Positions 28,330 to 37,508 of a stretch of 64,000 bases of DNA are shown piece after piece. Every line of letters begins with the position of its first letter. The stretch's first letter is position 1. The DNA lies in NCBI RefSeq assembly GCF_017315705.1, contig NZ_JAFLRF010000003.1, forward strand, positions 271,877 to 335,876. Direction: 5' to 3'. Under the pieces are notes generated by a model that saw only the letters and a program-made list of their open reading frames with translations, was not told the origin of the DNA and ran no database searches. Position numbers and translations under genes: made by a program. The stretch is from Trinickia mobilis (GTDB lineage Bacteria; Pseudomonadota; Gammaproteobacteria; Burkholderiales; Burkholderiaceae).

Positions 28330-29292
28330 ATGCAATTTCTCGACGTAGCCAATATTGATGTTGTAGGCGGTAGCTGGGCGCTGGACGAGCGATTTTCAGC
28401 CGACGGCTACTTGTTCTTCCGTGGTCTGCTTGATAAAGCATCTATAGCCCTGGTCCGTGACGCCTACGTTGCGGCGCTGCGCCAACGGCAACTTCTGGGG
28501 CTTGACTCCGATACACACTGGACGGGGAATCGGCCTTCTGACTACAAGAGCCGACTTAATGAGCTTCACAACGATGGCGTCTGGCAGCGCTTCGTCGCGT
28601 CTCCGCCGGTCAACTCGGTGTTAACGAAGATCCTTGGCGATGAGCCCTGGTGGATTCCGGTGTCTGAGTATCGTGGCGTTCTGCCCGCGGAGGGCAGTGA
28701 TGTTAGAAGTCATCTTTATGCACACCAGGACTCGTACTTCACTGGAAAACTTGGTTTCAGAACGCTGTGGATTCCATTGAATGAGATCGATGATCGGATG
28801 GGTGGATTAGCCCTCGCGCCCGGCATGCACAAGAGGGGGCTTTTACATGATATTGCCAACCCACCCAGTTACAACATTCCATCGGATGCGGTACCTGAGA
28901 GTGCCTGGAGGGCTGGGCCATATAGTCCGGGTGACCTCGTGATGTTCCACCAAGACATGCCGCACAGTGGCCTCGTCAATCGGTCAGACGGCATTCGAAT
29001 GTCAATGGATTTGCGATGCCAACGCAAGAGCGATCCTCATCCGATCTTGGGTACGCTCACAGGTCTTAATCAGAATGAGCTAACCATTCAACTAAACTCC
29101 GCCGAGAGTGTCCGATTGGCGGTCGATGAGACGACCTACTTCTGGAACTTCGATGGAGGTCCTCGGCTGACGCCGGAAGAGGCAGCTACCGTCATGCCAC
29201 CGGGTAGCCAAATTGTGGCAGAGCGCAATGGAGCCGTTGCAGCAGTCGTGCGGCTGAACTCGTCGGAAAGGGCACGGCGGAGTTTTCAGTGA
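28330..29292 (+). CDS. Phytanoyl-CoA dioxygenase (PhyH) family protein
   Basis: 320-residue Fe(II)/2-oxoglutarate oxygenase of the PhyH family. The metal-binding HxD is in YAHQDSYF, the distal His probably in MPHSGLVNRSDGIRMS with the 2OG-binding Arg following. ATG 28330 has GGAGG 5 bases upstream. The stop overlaps the next start (TGATG). The duplicated C-terminal tail of this gene appears alone at 55328. Confidence 0.87.
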   Translation: MQFLDVANIDVVGGSWALDERFSADGYLFFRGLLDKASIALVRDAYVAALRQRQLLGLDSDTHWTGNRPSDYKSRLNELHNDGVWQRFVASPPVNSVLTKILGDEPWWIPVSEYRGVLPAEGSDVRSHLYAHQDSYFTGKLGFRTLWIPLNEIDDRMGGLALAPGMHKRGLLHDIANPPSYNIPSDAVPESAWRAGPYSPGDLVMFHQDMPHSGLVNRSDGIRMSMDLRCQRKSDPHPILGTLTGLNQNELTIQLNSAESVRLAVDETTYFWNFDGGPRLTPEEAATVMPPGSQIVAERNGAVAAVVRLNSSERARRSFQ

Positions 29293-30074
29293 TGGATATC
29301 CAGATCGCCCAGAGCGCAGTCGAACTTCGTGGGGTATCCCACACATTCGAGAGTCGGGACTCCAGTACAGAGGTTTTGCGAAATCTGAATCTGAACGTAA
29401 ACAGCGGAACCTTCGTCAGCATTGTGGGCCCGAGCGGGTGCGGCAAGTCGACTCTACTGAATTTCGTGCTCGGAGTGGAACGGCCAACTGCAGGAATGGT
29501 GTTCCATGGCGGAAAGGTGGTGACGAGCACGCAGTCGACGATGGGCTTGGTTCCGCAGGACGACCGGCTGATGCCGTGGGCCACGACGTTCGACAATGTG
29601 GCGTTGCCGCTCAAAATCAGAAAGTGGCCTTTGGCGCGGATTCGACCGGCGGTCACCGAAGTGCTACGTAAGGTGCGGCTGGAGGGGTTCGAGTCACATT
29701 ACCCGCATCAGCTATCAGGGGGCATGCGCAAGCGGCTGGCGATTGCGCGGACGCTAGTCTATGAATCAGGCGTGCTGCTGATGGATGAGCCGTTCGGGAA
29801 TATTGACGCGCAGACGCGGATCGACTTGCAGCGGGAACTGCTCGAGCTGTGGGAGCATACACGGCCGGCCGTGATTTTCATCACGCACGACTTGACCGAG
29901 GCAATTACTTTGTCGGATGAGATCATCGTGTTATCAAAGCGGCCTGCGCAATGCATAGCGCGCATTAAGGTCGGAATCCCACGGCCACGCGACCCGTCCC
30001 GTATTCAACTGGACATCGGCTTCAAGGATTGTTATGCCGAGCTTTGGAACGCCCTGCAACGGGGAATGGTATGA
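29292..30074 (+). CDS. NitT/TauT-type ABC transporter ATP-binding protein
   Basis: 260-residue ATPase: Walker A GPSGCGKST, Q-loop VPQDDRLMPW, signature LSGGMRKRLAIAR, Walker B VLLMDEPFGNID and switch ITHDL. Resembles SsuB/TauB, which energise uptake of sulfonates, nitrate or small aromatics. Start ATG 29292 overlaps the PhyH stop; its stop overlaps the permease start (ATGA). Confidence 0.93.
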   Translation: MDIQIAQSAVELRGVSHTFESRDSSTEVLRNLNLNVNSGTFVSIVGPSGCGKSTLLNFVLGVERPTAGMVFHGGKVVTSTQSTMGLVPQDDRLMPWATTFDNVALPLKIRKWPLARIRPAVTEVLRKVRLEGFESHYPHQLSGGMRKRLAIARTLVYESGVLLMDEPFGNIDAQTRIDLQRELLELWEHTRPAVIFITHDLTEAITLSDEIIVLSKRPAQCIARIKVGIPRPRDPSRIQLDIGFKDCYAELWNALQRGMV

Positions 30075-30892
30075 GTCTAGCGACAATGCAGTCGGTCGAA
30101 AAAAAGCCCACATTGCGGCGCTCCCGGTCGTGGCTGGTGCCGCTGGCGCAGGTGTCGATATTCCTCCTCTTTATGGGTATCTGGGAATACATCGCGCGCA
30201 ATTATGTACGCGAGTTGTTCCTTCCTGCGCCGTCGAGGATTTTGTCCGCACTACCCGAGAACTGGGACGGTATCCTGCGAAACACCTGGATCACCGTGAG
30301 CGAAGCACTGCTGGGATTTCTGATTGGCGGGGTGACTGGTTTTACCACTGGCCTGATTCTAGGTCGATCTTACTTAACCGATCGGATCGTGGCGCCGTAT
30401 TTTAACGCGTTGTACTCAGTACCGAAGATCGCGTTGGCCCCGTTGTTCCTGCTGTGGTTTGGCATTGGCATGTCCTCGAAGGTGGCGTTGAGTGCTTTGC
30501 TGGTATATTTTTTAATGCACTTCAGCACGTACTCCGGTGTAAAAAACATGGATGAACGGATGCCGCGGACCGTGGAAATCATGGGCGGCAGCCGCTGGCA
30601 GGTGTTTCGCTACGCGATCGTGCCGTCTGCGCTCCCTTGGGTGATCTCCGGCATCAGAGTGTCTTTCCCTTATGCGTTCATCGGCGCCATCACCGGGGAA
30701 TTCATCGCCTCCAATCGCGGCTTGGGTTACATGATCACGTGGTTTCAGGGGACTTTCGAAACACGCTCGATGTTCGCCTACTTGACCGTGCTCGTCACCA
30801 TGGTTTCTTTGATCAACGTCGGCCTCGGCAAACTGGAGCGCCGTCTGATGCGATGGAAGGCGACTGATGCTCGCGGCCGGCCCACGATCTGA
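30071..30892 (+). CDS. NitT/TauT-type ABC transporter permease
   Basis: 273-residue permease with about six membrane helices and the coupling EAA-like loop VEIMGGSRWQVFRYAIVPSA. Pairs with the ATPase at 29292 and the binding protein at 31887. A closely similar C-terminal half recurs at 45126-45423. The 230 bases to the next gene are also conserved in block B (45424-45693). Confidence 0.92.
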   Translation: MSLATMQSVEKKPTLRRSRSWLVPLAQVSIFLLFMGIWEYIARNYVRELFLPAPSRILSALPENWDGILRNTWITVSEALLGFLIGGVTGFTTGLILGRSYLTDRIVAPYFNALYSVPKIALAPLFLLWFGIGMSSKVALSALLVYFLMHFSTYSGVKNMDERMPRTVEIMGGSRWQVFRYAIVPSALPWVISGIRVSFPYAFIGAITGEFIASNRGLGYMITWFQGTFETRSMFAYLTVLVTMVSLINVGLGKLERRLMRWKATDARGRPTI

Positions 30893-31126
30893 GTCACTTC
30901 GCCGCCTGATGTATAGGACGACCTTAATAGGGAACCCGCCGGGGAGCTCCTATCGGTAGCTTGAAGCCGCCTTAAAGGAAAACTTGGAGTCGAACTGTGG
31001 ATTGCAATTGAAGACCATCTGTATTAACCCCCGCTGTCTTGATATCAGGGCGACGTGTCAGCTCCAAAAAGCGACGAGTGGGGGCGTTAAGTCTAGAACG
31101 CACTATCCTCATACGGAGGTATCGCC

Positions 31127-31864
31127 ATGCCGCTAGTTGGAACCAGGGAAGTAGCCCAGGCAAATCGTCGAGGACGTCAATTTTCATCCAAGCCTGGAGA
31201 GCCCAATTCAGGCACCGTCATGCGCAGCGATCTGATCCCTCCCGTTGGCGAGAGCGGGGACCCGCTTCCCAACTGTAAGCTTATTGAGCAGGAGCCTCAC
31301 TCGGTAATCCGTGCTCATTTCCATATCGTGAACCAATTCCAGGTTGTGGTTGCGGGAGAGGGCACGTTTGGCCGGTTCGTCGGACGGCCAATTACCGTGC
31401 AATACAGCAGTGCATATACCGGCTACGGTCCGATAACTGCATCAGCAAAAGGCTTGCACTACATGGTCTTTCGAAGCGGCATTGACCATGAGGCCCGTTA
31501 CATGCCCGAATCGCGGGACCAGTTGCGAGGTGCGCCCCGGCACAAGATGGGCGGCCCAGTTGCTCCCTTCACTTCCGGCGGTTCCGGCAATCCTCTCATG
31601 CTCACTGAGCGGGACATCTTCGCGCGTGAAGCAGACGGCATGGCAGCGTCCCTAGTTTGGCTGCCGCCAGACTCCGACTTTACAGGATCGGCCCCGCTAG
31701 ACGGTGGAGGGCAGTTCTACTACATCGTTTCGGGTACCACGTGTTTCAACGGGCAAGAGCTGAAGGAAGGCGCGGTTGTTCATATGGGAACGGATGAAGA
31801 TCCTGCGAACTTTATCGCCGGCGCCTCAGGAACCGAATTGCTCTATCTGCAATTTCCGCGGTAG
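31127..31864 (+). CDS. Bicupin-like protein
   Basis: 245-residue protein with two cupin-like beta-barrel halves: N-terminal IRAHFHIVNQFQVVVAGEG with the HxH-type metal ligands, and C-terminal PLDGGGQFYYIVSGTTCFNGQELKEGAVVHMG. Function unknown; could be a small dioxygenase, isomerase or binding protein for the imported substrate. ACGGAGG precedes the ATG. A deleted copy lies at 45694. Confidence 0.75.
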   Translation: MPLVGTREVAQANRRGRQFSSKPGEPNSGTVMRSDLIPPVGESGDPLPNCKLIEQEPHSVIRAHFHIVNQFQVVVAGEGTFGRFVGRPITVQYSSAYTGYGPITASAKGLHYMVFRSGIDHEARYMPESRDQLRGAPRHKMGGPVAPFTSGGSGNPLMLTERDIFAREADGMAASLVWLPPDSDFTGSAPLDGGGQFYYIVSGTTCFNGQELKEGAVVHMGTDEDPANFIAGASGTELLYLQFPR

Positions 31865-31886
31865 ACGGCACAAGGGAGAATTTGAG

Positions 31887-32909
31887 ATGAGATTATTGCG
31901 GCTAATTCGCATATTGTGCTTGGCGCTGACCATATTCACATCGGTGACGATGCCGGCATCTGCGCTATCGACGGTCGCAAACAAAAATTTCAGCCTCCGA
32001 GTCGCAGTGGGGGGAGTCAGCATGTTATTTCTGAATTATTTTTGGGCGCTCGACAACGGCTATTTCCAGGATGCGGGGATCAACGTTACTTCAATCATGG
32101 CCAAGAACGGCCCGATGGCGTCGCAGGCTGTCGCCTCGGGCGACGCTGATGTCGGGATAGATAGCGTGGCGCGCGTATTTACTCTCCGCGCCAAGGACAC
32201 CGACGTGGTGGCGTTTGCGGTCTTGAATGTGGGGGTCGAGCAGAGGCTGGTCCTTAGTACGGAGCTGTTGAAATCGCTGCCACCAAATCCGTCCTTCGAT
32301 GAAGCCGTCAAGGCGATGCGCGGCAAGACAATTGCGACTTCCGGGCCTGGCACGACGCAAGACCTTCTCCTCCGCCACCTCTTGAGATCCCGCGGTTTGA
32401 ATCCCGATCAGTACCTGCACCTCGTCAGCGTGGCGGTGTCGCCGGCGTTGTACATCGAAAATATGCGCAACCATGCGATCGATGGCTTGATGACCGGTGA
32501 GCCGATCATTTCAGAGGTCGTCAAGTCCGGAGCTGGAAAGGTGGTTTTCAACGCGCTGCGTGATCTGCCCCCGGCAGATCGACTGCCGTATATGGTGGCC
32601 TTCGCGTCGGGTCCGGTTGTCGCGACGAAGAAGGAAGCGCTGGTCGCGTTCAATCGGGCGATTGATCGAGCGAACGCTGCGCTCAAAGCAGCGGGCTATG
32701 AGGGCTCCAAATCGATTCTCAAGAAATACTGGCCAACGTTCAGCGAAGAGGGCCTTCGCGCGGGATTCGAGCAAATGAACTGGCCGCTGTCGGCAAGTCT
32801 GGATAAGGCAACGATGCAGATGACCGCCGATTGGCAGGTTAAGAACGGAATCGTCGATAGGCGAGTAAGTCCGGTCGAGTTGGACAAGTCTTTTGTGGAG
32901 ATCCAATAA
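31887..32909 (+). CDS. NitT/TauT-type ABC substrate-binding protein (NMT1/THI5-like)
   Basis: 340-residue periplasmic binding protein. Signal peptide MRLLRLIRILCLALTIF...MPASA at residues 1-27, then LRVAVGGVSMLFLNYFWALDNGYFQDAGINV, typical of the NMT1/SsuA fold. GGGAG lies before the ATG at 31887. A close intact paralogue lies at 46040; they differ scattered through the sequence, so the two may have different ligand preferences. Confidence 0.92.
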   Translation: MRLLRLIRILCLALTIFTSVTMPASALSTVANKNFSLRVAVGGVSMLFLNYFWALDNGYFQDAGINVTSIMAKNGPMASQAVASGDADVGIDSVARVFTLRAKDTDVVAFAVLNVGVEQRLVLSTELLKSLPPNPSFDEAVKAMRGKTIATSGPGTTQDLLLRHLLRSRGLNPDQYLHLVSVAVSPALYIENMRNHAIDGLMTGEPIISEVVKSGAGKVVFNALRDLPPADRLPYMVAFASGPVVATKKEALVAFNRAIDRANAALKAAGYEGSKSILKKYWPTFSEEGLRAGFEQMNWPLSASLDKATMQMTADWQVKNGIVDRRVSPVELDKSFVEIQ

Positions 32910-32947
32910 ATGCCTGATGACGCCGTATAGGCGCGGAAGGCGTTGTC

Positions 32948-33943
32948 ATGCCATTTATTCTTGCAAGCAATGCAACCATGGATCAACCAATGTTTAGGGT
33001 CACCGTGGCGAGGAAGCGAACCGAAGCGCTTGCCATCCAAACTTTCGAACTGGTGCCGTCGGCGGGCCTGCCGTTGCCCAGTTTCACCGCGGGTGCGCAC
33101 ATCGATGTGAGAACGCCGACAGGTGTCGTTCGACAATATTCGCTGTGCAATGACTCCCAGGAGACACATCGTTATTTGATAGCAGTCCTGCGGGATCCGA
33201 TGTCGCGCGGAGGATCGGTCGCCATGCACGAGCACCTGCAAGAAGGCGATTCCCTGCTTATAAGCGCGCCAAGGAATCATTTTCCACTCGAGCCTGACGC
33301 TAAACGATCACTCTTGTTCGCCGGAGGAATCGGCATCACTCCGATCATTGGCATGGCCGATCAGCTCGCAAGACTTGGAGCACAATTCGAGGTGCAGTAT
33401 TTCGCGCGTACACCTCAAAGAACTGCCTTCATGAATCGTATCGAACATTCTCCATTTGCAAATCGGGTATCGTTTCATTTCGAGGACTCCTCAAACGCGC
33501 ACCAAAGCGAAACTCGGCGAGTCCTTGCTTCGCCTGCCCCCGATACCCACCTTTACGTTTGCGGACCAGAAGGGTTCATGCGGTTCATCACTCTGAACGC
33601 TAAAGAATGCGGATGGGAAGAGTCCAATATTCATCAAGAGCATTTCGGAGGAGCGGTATTCGCTCGGGAGAGCGATCGTGCTTTCGAGGTTTTGATAGCC
33701 AGTTCTGGCAGGGCGTATACCGTTCCGCCGGGACAGACTGTTGTCGAGACGCTTGCAAAAGCTGGGATACAAATTCCGATAGCCTGCGAGCAGGGGGTGT
33801 GCGGGACATGCTTGACTCGAGTGCTAGAGGGCGAGCCGGACCATCGTGATGCGCTGTTGACACCGGCGGAGCGGGCAAGAAACGATCAATTCACGCCCTG
33901 CTGCTCACGCGCCAAGAGTGCACGACTGGTACTTGATCTATGA
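32948..33943 (+). CDS. VanB/PDR-type ferredoxin oxidoreductase
   Basis: 331-residue class IA oxygenase reductase. FMN domain with RQYSLCND, NAD domain with LLFAGGIGITPI and LYVCGPEGFM, and a C-terminal plant-type 2Fe-2S domain with CEQGVCGTC plus a later Cys in FTPCCSRA. It normally feeds electrons to a Rieske oxygenase (phthalate, vanillate), yet no Rieske alpha subunit is present in the window. Truncated copies lie at 47098 and 51728. Confidence 0.93.
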   Translation: MPFILASNATMDQPMFRVTVARKRTEALAIQTFELVPSAGLPLPSFTAGAHIDVRTPTGVVRQYSLCNDSQETHRYLIAVLRDPMSRGGSVAMHEHLQEGDSLLISAPRNHFPLEPDAKRSLLFAGGIGITPIIGMADQLARLGAQFEVQYFARTPQRTAFMNRIEHSPFANRVSFHFEDSSNAHQSETRRVLASPAPDTHLYVCGPEGFMRFITLNAKECGWEESNIHQEHFGGAVFARESDRAFEVLIASSGRAYTVPPGQTVVETLAKAGIQIPIACEQGVCGTCLTRVLEGEPDHRDALLTPAERARNDQFTPCCSRAKSARLVLDL

Positions 33944-34006
33944 TTGGAGGACCACACATATGCCTATCCATTGTGGTCCATCAGACTTTCGTTCGGGTGG
34001 ACCATC

Positions 34007-34285
34007 ATGACGCCGCTGATTTATCTGAAGTCCATAGTGCCCTCCACCGCGGTCCGCGTCGCGCCACTGCCCGGCAAGCCAATACGACGCATGCTGGTGG
34101 TGGCCATGCGCGCATCCGAAGGCGCAGACCGGCTCGGGCGGATCAGGACGGCCGCCATCACCGCCCAGCGTGACGTCGTCCAGCCGCAGATCGAGGAGCC
34201 GACCTCTTCAGCTGCCGTGGACCACGGTCTCTCAAGGAATCTCGCAGAACGTGCGCTGGCATTACGCGCCCCGCGCATATCCTGA
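34007..34285 (+). pseudogene. Scrambled region ending in MmgE/PrpD 5' fragment
   Basis: A 92-codon frame whose last part (DHGLSRNLAERALALRAP) copies residues ~15-35 of the MmgE/PrpD protein at 26769, then stops. The first two thirds (MTPLIYLKSIVPSTAVRVAPLPG...) are not recognised. Interpreted as a recombination scar between block A and the next transporter. Confidence 0.5.
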
Positions 34286-34324
34286 ACAGGCATTCAGAAT
34301 TCAAACTCGTTCGAAAGGTCTGCC

Positions 34325-35356
34325 ATGGACGACGGGAACAAGGCGCGCCGGCGCGCGCTGCGGGCCGCGGCGGGTGCCGCACTGTCCGCGACGCTGCCAG
34401 GCATCGCGAGGTCGCAGGCACGGCCCGACCCGGAGTGGGACAAGGTCGTCGCCGCGGCGCGCAAGGAAGGCCGCGTGACGGTCTACACCTCGCAGCTCAC
34501 GCCGGTGGTCACGCGCTTCCAGGAGGCGTGGAAGAAGGCGTACCCGGACATCACGCTCGAAACCATCCGTGTACCCTCCGGCCAGCTGATATCGCGCATC
34601 GAGCAGGAACGCACCACGGGCTCCGACGGCTGCGACGTGTTCATCAGCCCCGAGACACTCTGGTACCTCGCGCGTGCGAAGGAAGGCCGCCTGCTGAAGC
34701 TCACCGGCCCCGCGGGGAAGGCGTGGCCCGCGAAATACCTCGCAGAGGGCGCGATAGCCACCGTGAGCTTCGATCCCTTCGTGATCCCCTACAACAAGAC
34801 GCTCGTCACCGCAGCGCCGAGGTCGTATGCGGACCTGCTCAAGCCCGAGTTCAAGGGCAAGATCGGCGTGCCGGAACTCATCTCCACCACCATCACCGGC
34901 TGGTGGGAGTGGGTGGAGCGCAGCACCGGCAACGACTGGCTGGTGAAGCTGAAGGCGCAGCACCCCAAGTTCTACACGGGCAGCACGCAGCTGAACCAGG
35001 CGATCGTCTCCGGCGAGGTCGTCGCGTCGCCGTACGCCATCGCCGCGTCCACGAAGCCGATGATGGAGCAGGGCGCACCCATCGACTTCGCGTTGCCGAA
35101 CCCCGGCTTCGCGTTCGCGTATGAGATGGCGGTGCTCGGCTGGACGAAGCGTCCCAACGCCGCGCTGCTGCTCGCGAACTACGTCATGTCGGCCGAGGGC
35201 CAGACGGTGTGGCACGGCAAGGGCGACAGCGCGAGCCCGCTGCCGAACGTGCGCGGCGCGATCCCGTCGCTCGGCATCGATCTGTGGGACCCGGCCAAGT
35301 ATCCGCCGGACGTCATCGACAAGTACAAGGCGCACTGGACTCGGGTGATGAAGTGA
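34325..35356 (+). CDS. Ferric/spermidine-type ABC solute-binding protein
   Basis: 343-residue extracellular solute-binding protein (family 1/8 type). N-terminal RRRALRAAAGAAL resembles a twin-arginine or Sec signal; mature part begins ~residue 36. Core: EGRVTVYTSQLTPVVTRFQEAWKKAYP and DVFISPETLWY. Followed after a fragment-filled gap by its permease and ATPase. GC content by eye is higher than in block A, suggesting a different source. Confidence 0.9.
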   Translation: MDDGNKARRRALRAAAGAALSATLPGIARSQARPDPEWDKVVAAARKEGRVTVYTSQLTPVVTRFQEAWKKAYPDITLETIRVPSGQLISRIEQERTTGSDGCDVFISPETLWYLARAKEGRLLKLTGPAGKAWPAKYLAEGAIATVSFDPFVIPYNKTLVTAAPRSYADLLKPEFKGKIGVPELISTTITGWWEWVERSTGNDWLVKLKAQHPKFYTGSTQLNQAIVSGEVVASPYAIAASTKPMMEQGAPIDFALPNPGFAFAYEMAVLGWTKRPNAALLLANYVMSAEGQTVWHGKGDSASPLPNVRGAIPSLGIDLWDPAKYPPDVIDKYKAHWTRVMK

Positions 35357-35362
35357 GCATAG

Positions 35363-35530
35363 TTCGACCACGAATGGTCGCGCATCGTCACCGAGATGGA
35401 CAACGTGATGATGTGCCGCGTCACGATGAACGTGCAGCCGCTGGACCTCGATGCGGAATTCACTGCGGCGTCGGAATTCGGCAAGCCGCTTGTGAACAGC
35501 CTCTACACGCTGGGCCTCATGATCGGCATG
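35363..35530 (+). pseudogene. MaoC-like dehydratase fragment
   Basis: FDHEWSRIVTEMDNVMMCRVTMNVQPLDLDAEF and FGKPLVNSLYTLGLMIGMS match the hot-dog core of MaoC-type enoyl/mesaconyl-CoA hydratases. About 55 residues only, no start; joined directly to a lyase fragment in another frame. Confidence 0.7.
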
Positions 35531-35793
35531 AGCCGGACTGGGCGCGCAAGACGCCGAGGTACGACCCCGACGCGGTGATCCTGGACCTGGAGGATTCTGC
35601 GCCGCCCGAGCTGAAGGCGGATGCACTTCGCATGGCGAAGGAGAGCGCCGTGTTCCTGAAGCAGGCCGGCATCGCTGCCTTCGTGAGCATCAATGGCCTG
35701 GAGGAGGGCGGCATCGTGGAGCTCGCCGAGCGCACGCTGGCAGAAGGCCGCAGGTACGGCATCGAGATCGGCACAGGCGGAGGCGCGGCATGA
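35531..35793 (+). pseudogene. CitE-like (HpcH/HpaI) CoA-lyase fragment
   Basis: ARKTPRYDPDAVILDLEDSAPPELKADALRMAKE is the N-terminal metal-binding strand and helix of citrate-lyase-beta/malyl-CoA lyase-like enzymes. The frame ends after ~85 residues just inside the start of the permease gene. MaoC plus CitE pieces recall a hydratase-lyase pair. Confidence 0.7.
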
Positions 35794-37508
35794 GCGCGGA
35801 ACGCTCGGCGCCCTCCGGCATCGCGTGGTGGGGCAACGGCGGCCTCATGCGCCGCGAGGTGGCCCCGCAGCTGGGCTGGCTGCTGATCATCATCGTAGTC
35901 GGCTTCGCGGTGGCGTGGCCCGTCGTGCAGGTGCAGGTGCGGGCGTTCGCGGAGGGCGGCTCGGCATTCGCACGCATGATGCGCATGCCGCGCATCGGCG
36001 ACACGATCTGGACCACGGTGGTGCTTGCGGTCGCGTCGAGCGTGCTGGCCGTCGTGCTCGGCACGCTGCTCGCGTGGTGCGCGTCGCTGCTGCCTCGCAG
36101 CGTGCGCAGGGCGGGTGAGCTCGCGCCGCTGCTGCCCCTGATCGTGCCGGCCGTCGCGGCGATCACGGGGTGGATCTTCCTGCTCTCGCCGAAGGTCGGC
36201 TACCTGAACATGGCGCTGCGCAAGCTGCCGCTGGTCTCGGGACTCACCGAAGGCCCCTTCGACATCTACACCATCCGCTGGATCGTGATCATCACGGGGC
36301 TGCTTCTCAGCTCCTTCGTCTACCTCTTCGTGCACACCAGCATCACGAACATGGGGCAGGAGCTGGAGGCGGCCGCGGCGGCGTGCGGCGCCTCGCCGCT
36401 GCGGCGGCTCTTCACCGTGACGCTTCCGCTGCTGCGGCCTTCCATCATCTTTTCGACCGGCGTCGTGTTCCTGCTCGGCATGGGGCAGTTCACCGTGCCG
36501 CTGTTGCTCGGCCGCACCTCGCGCATCGACGTGATCACAACGGAGATGTTCCGCCTCACGCTGGATTACCCGGTGGATTACGGGCTAGGCGCTGCGCTGG
36601 GCTTCCCCATCCTCGTCGCGGGGCTGCTCGTGGTGCTAGGGCAGAAGATCGCGCTCGGCGAGCAGCGCCGTTTCGTCGTTGTCTCCGCCAAGGCGAGGTA
36701 CGACGCACGCCAGACGCGCTGGTCGGCGGCAGCGGTGATCGGCTTCTACATGCTCGTGACCACGGTGCTTCCCCTGCTCGCGCTCGCGTACGTGTCGCTG
36801 ATCCCGTTCTGGACAGGCACGCTCGACCTGCAGGCGTTCACGCTGCGCCACTGGAAGTCCGTGCTGGGCAACGCGGTGCTCGTGGAGGCAGTGTGGACGA
36901 GCGTGAAGGCTTCGCTCGTGGCGATCCTCGCGCTGATCCCGCTCGGCTTCGCCATGGCCTTCGCCCTGCTGCAGGGCACGCGCATCCCGCGGCCCTTCCG
37001 GCTCGCGATCGATGCGCTCACCACCTTGCCGATGGCGGTCCCCGCGTCGCTCATGGGCTTCGGCCTGCTGTTCGTCTACACGAAACCGCCGGTGCAGATC
37101 TACGGAACGACGGCGGTGCTCATCGTCACCTACGTCACGCTGATGGTCGGCCACTCCGCGCGGCTGCAGTTCACCACGCTGGTGGCGACAGGCAAGGAAT
37201 TCCTCGAGGCGTCGAAGGCCTCGGGTGCCGGGCCGGTGCGCTCGCTCTTCCTCGTGCTGTTGCCGATGTGCCGACGCGGCATCGCGGCCACGGCGGCGCT
37301 CACGTTCGTGCTGCTGTTCCACGAATTCAGCGCCTCGCTCATGGTGCGCTCCGCGCGCACGCAGGTGATCGGGAGCGTCATGTACGACGTGTGGACGGGC
37401 GGCCTCTATGCGGAAGTGGCGGTGCTCGCGCTCATCATGGTGCTCGTGACCATGATGGGCGTGGTTGCGGCGGTCTGGGCCGGAAGCGGCGATGGCAAGG
37501 AAACGTAA
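35790..37508 (+). CDS. Ferric/spermidine-type ABC permease (two fused domains)
   Basis: 572-residue permease with two BPD-type membrane domains (residues ~1-290 and ~300-572), as in ThiP/FbpB. Coupling loops: ELEAAAAACGASPLRRLFTVTLP and EFLEASKASGAGPVRSLFLVLLP. Overlaps the ATPase start (TAATG). A close homologue lies at 42695. Confidence 0.94.
   Translation: MSAERSAPSGIAWWGNGGLMRREVAPQLGWLLIIIVVGFAVAWPVVQVQVRAFAEGGSAFARMMRMPRIGDTIWTTVVLAVASSVLAVVLGTLLAWCASLLPRSVRRAGELAPLLPLIVPAVAAITGWIFLLSPKVGYLNMALRKLPLVSGLTEGPFDIYTIRWIVIITGLLLSSFVYLFVHTSITNMGQELEAAAAACGASPLRRLFTVTLPLLRPSIIFSTGVVFLLGMGQFTVPLLLGRTSRIDVITTEMFRLTLDYPVDYGLGAALGFPILVAGLLVVLGQKIALGEQRRFVVVSAKARYDARQTRWSAAAVIGFYMLVTTVLPLLALAYVSLIPFWTGTLDLQAFTLRHWKSVLGNAVLVEAVWTSVKASLVAILALIPLGFAMAFALLQGTRIPRPFRLAIDALTTLPMAVPASLMGFGLLFVYTKPPVQIYGTTAVLIVTYVTLMVGHSARLQFTTLVATGKEFLEASKASGAGPVRSLFLVLLPMCRRGIAATAALTFVLLFHEFSASLMVRSARTQVIGSVMYDVWTGGLYAEVAVLALIMVLVTMMGVVAAVWAGSGDGKET

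Noticed and set aside
34325..34330. Operator motif upstream of the first ferric-type transporter
   Set aside because: No copy of the AAGCRAGCGCTTAG motif was found in 33944-34324, so this operon may depend on read-through from block A or a different promoter.
36170..37507. Long alternative frame overlapping the permease and continuous with the ATPase gene
   Set aside because: It is Arg/His/Ala-rich shadow translation of high-GC sequence; the permease frame shows clear membrane domains and motifs.
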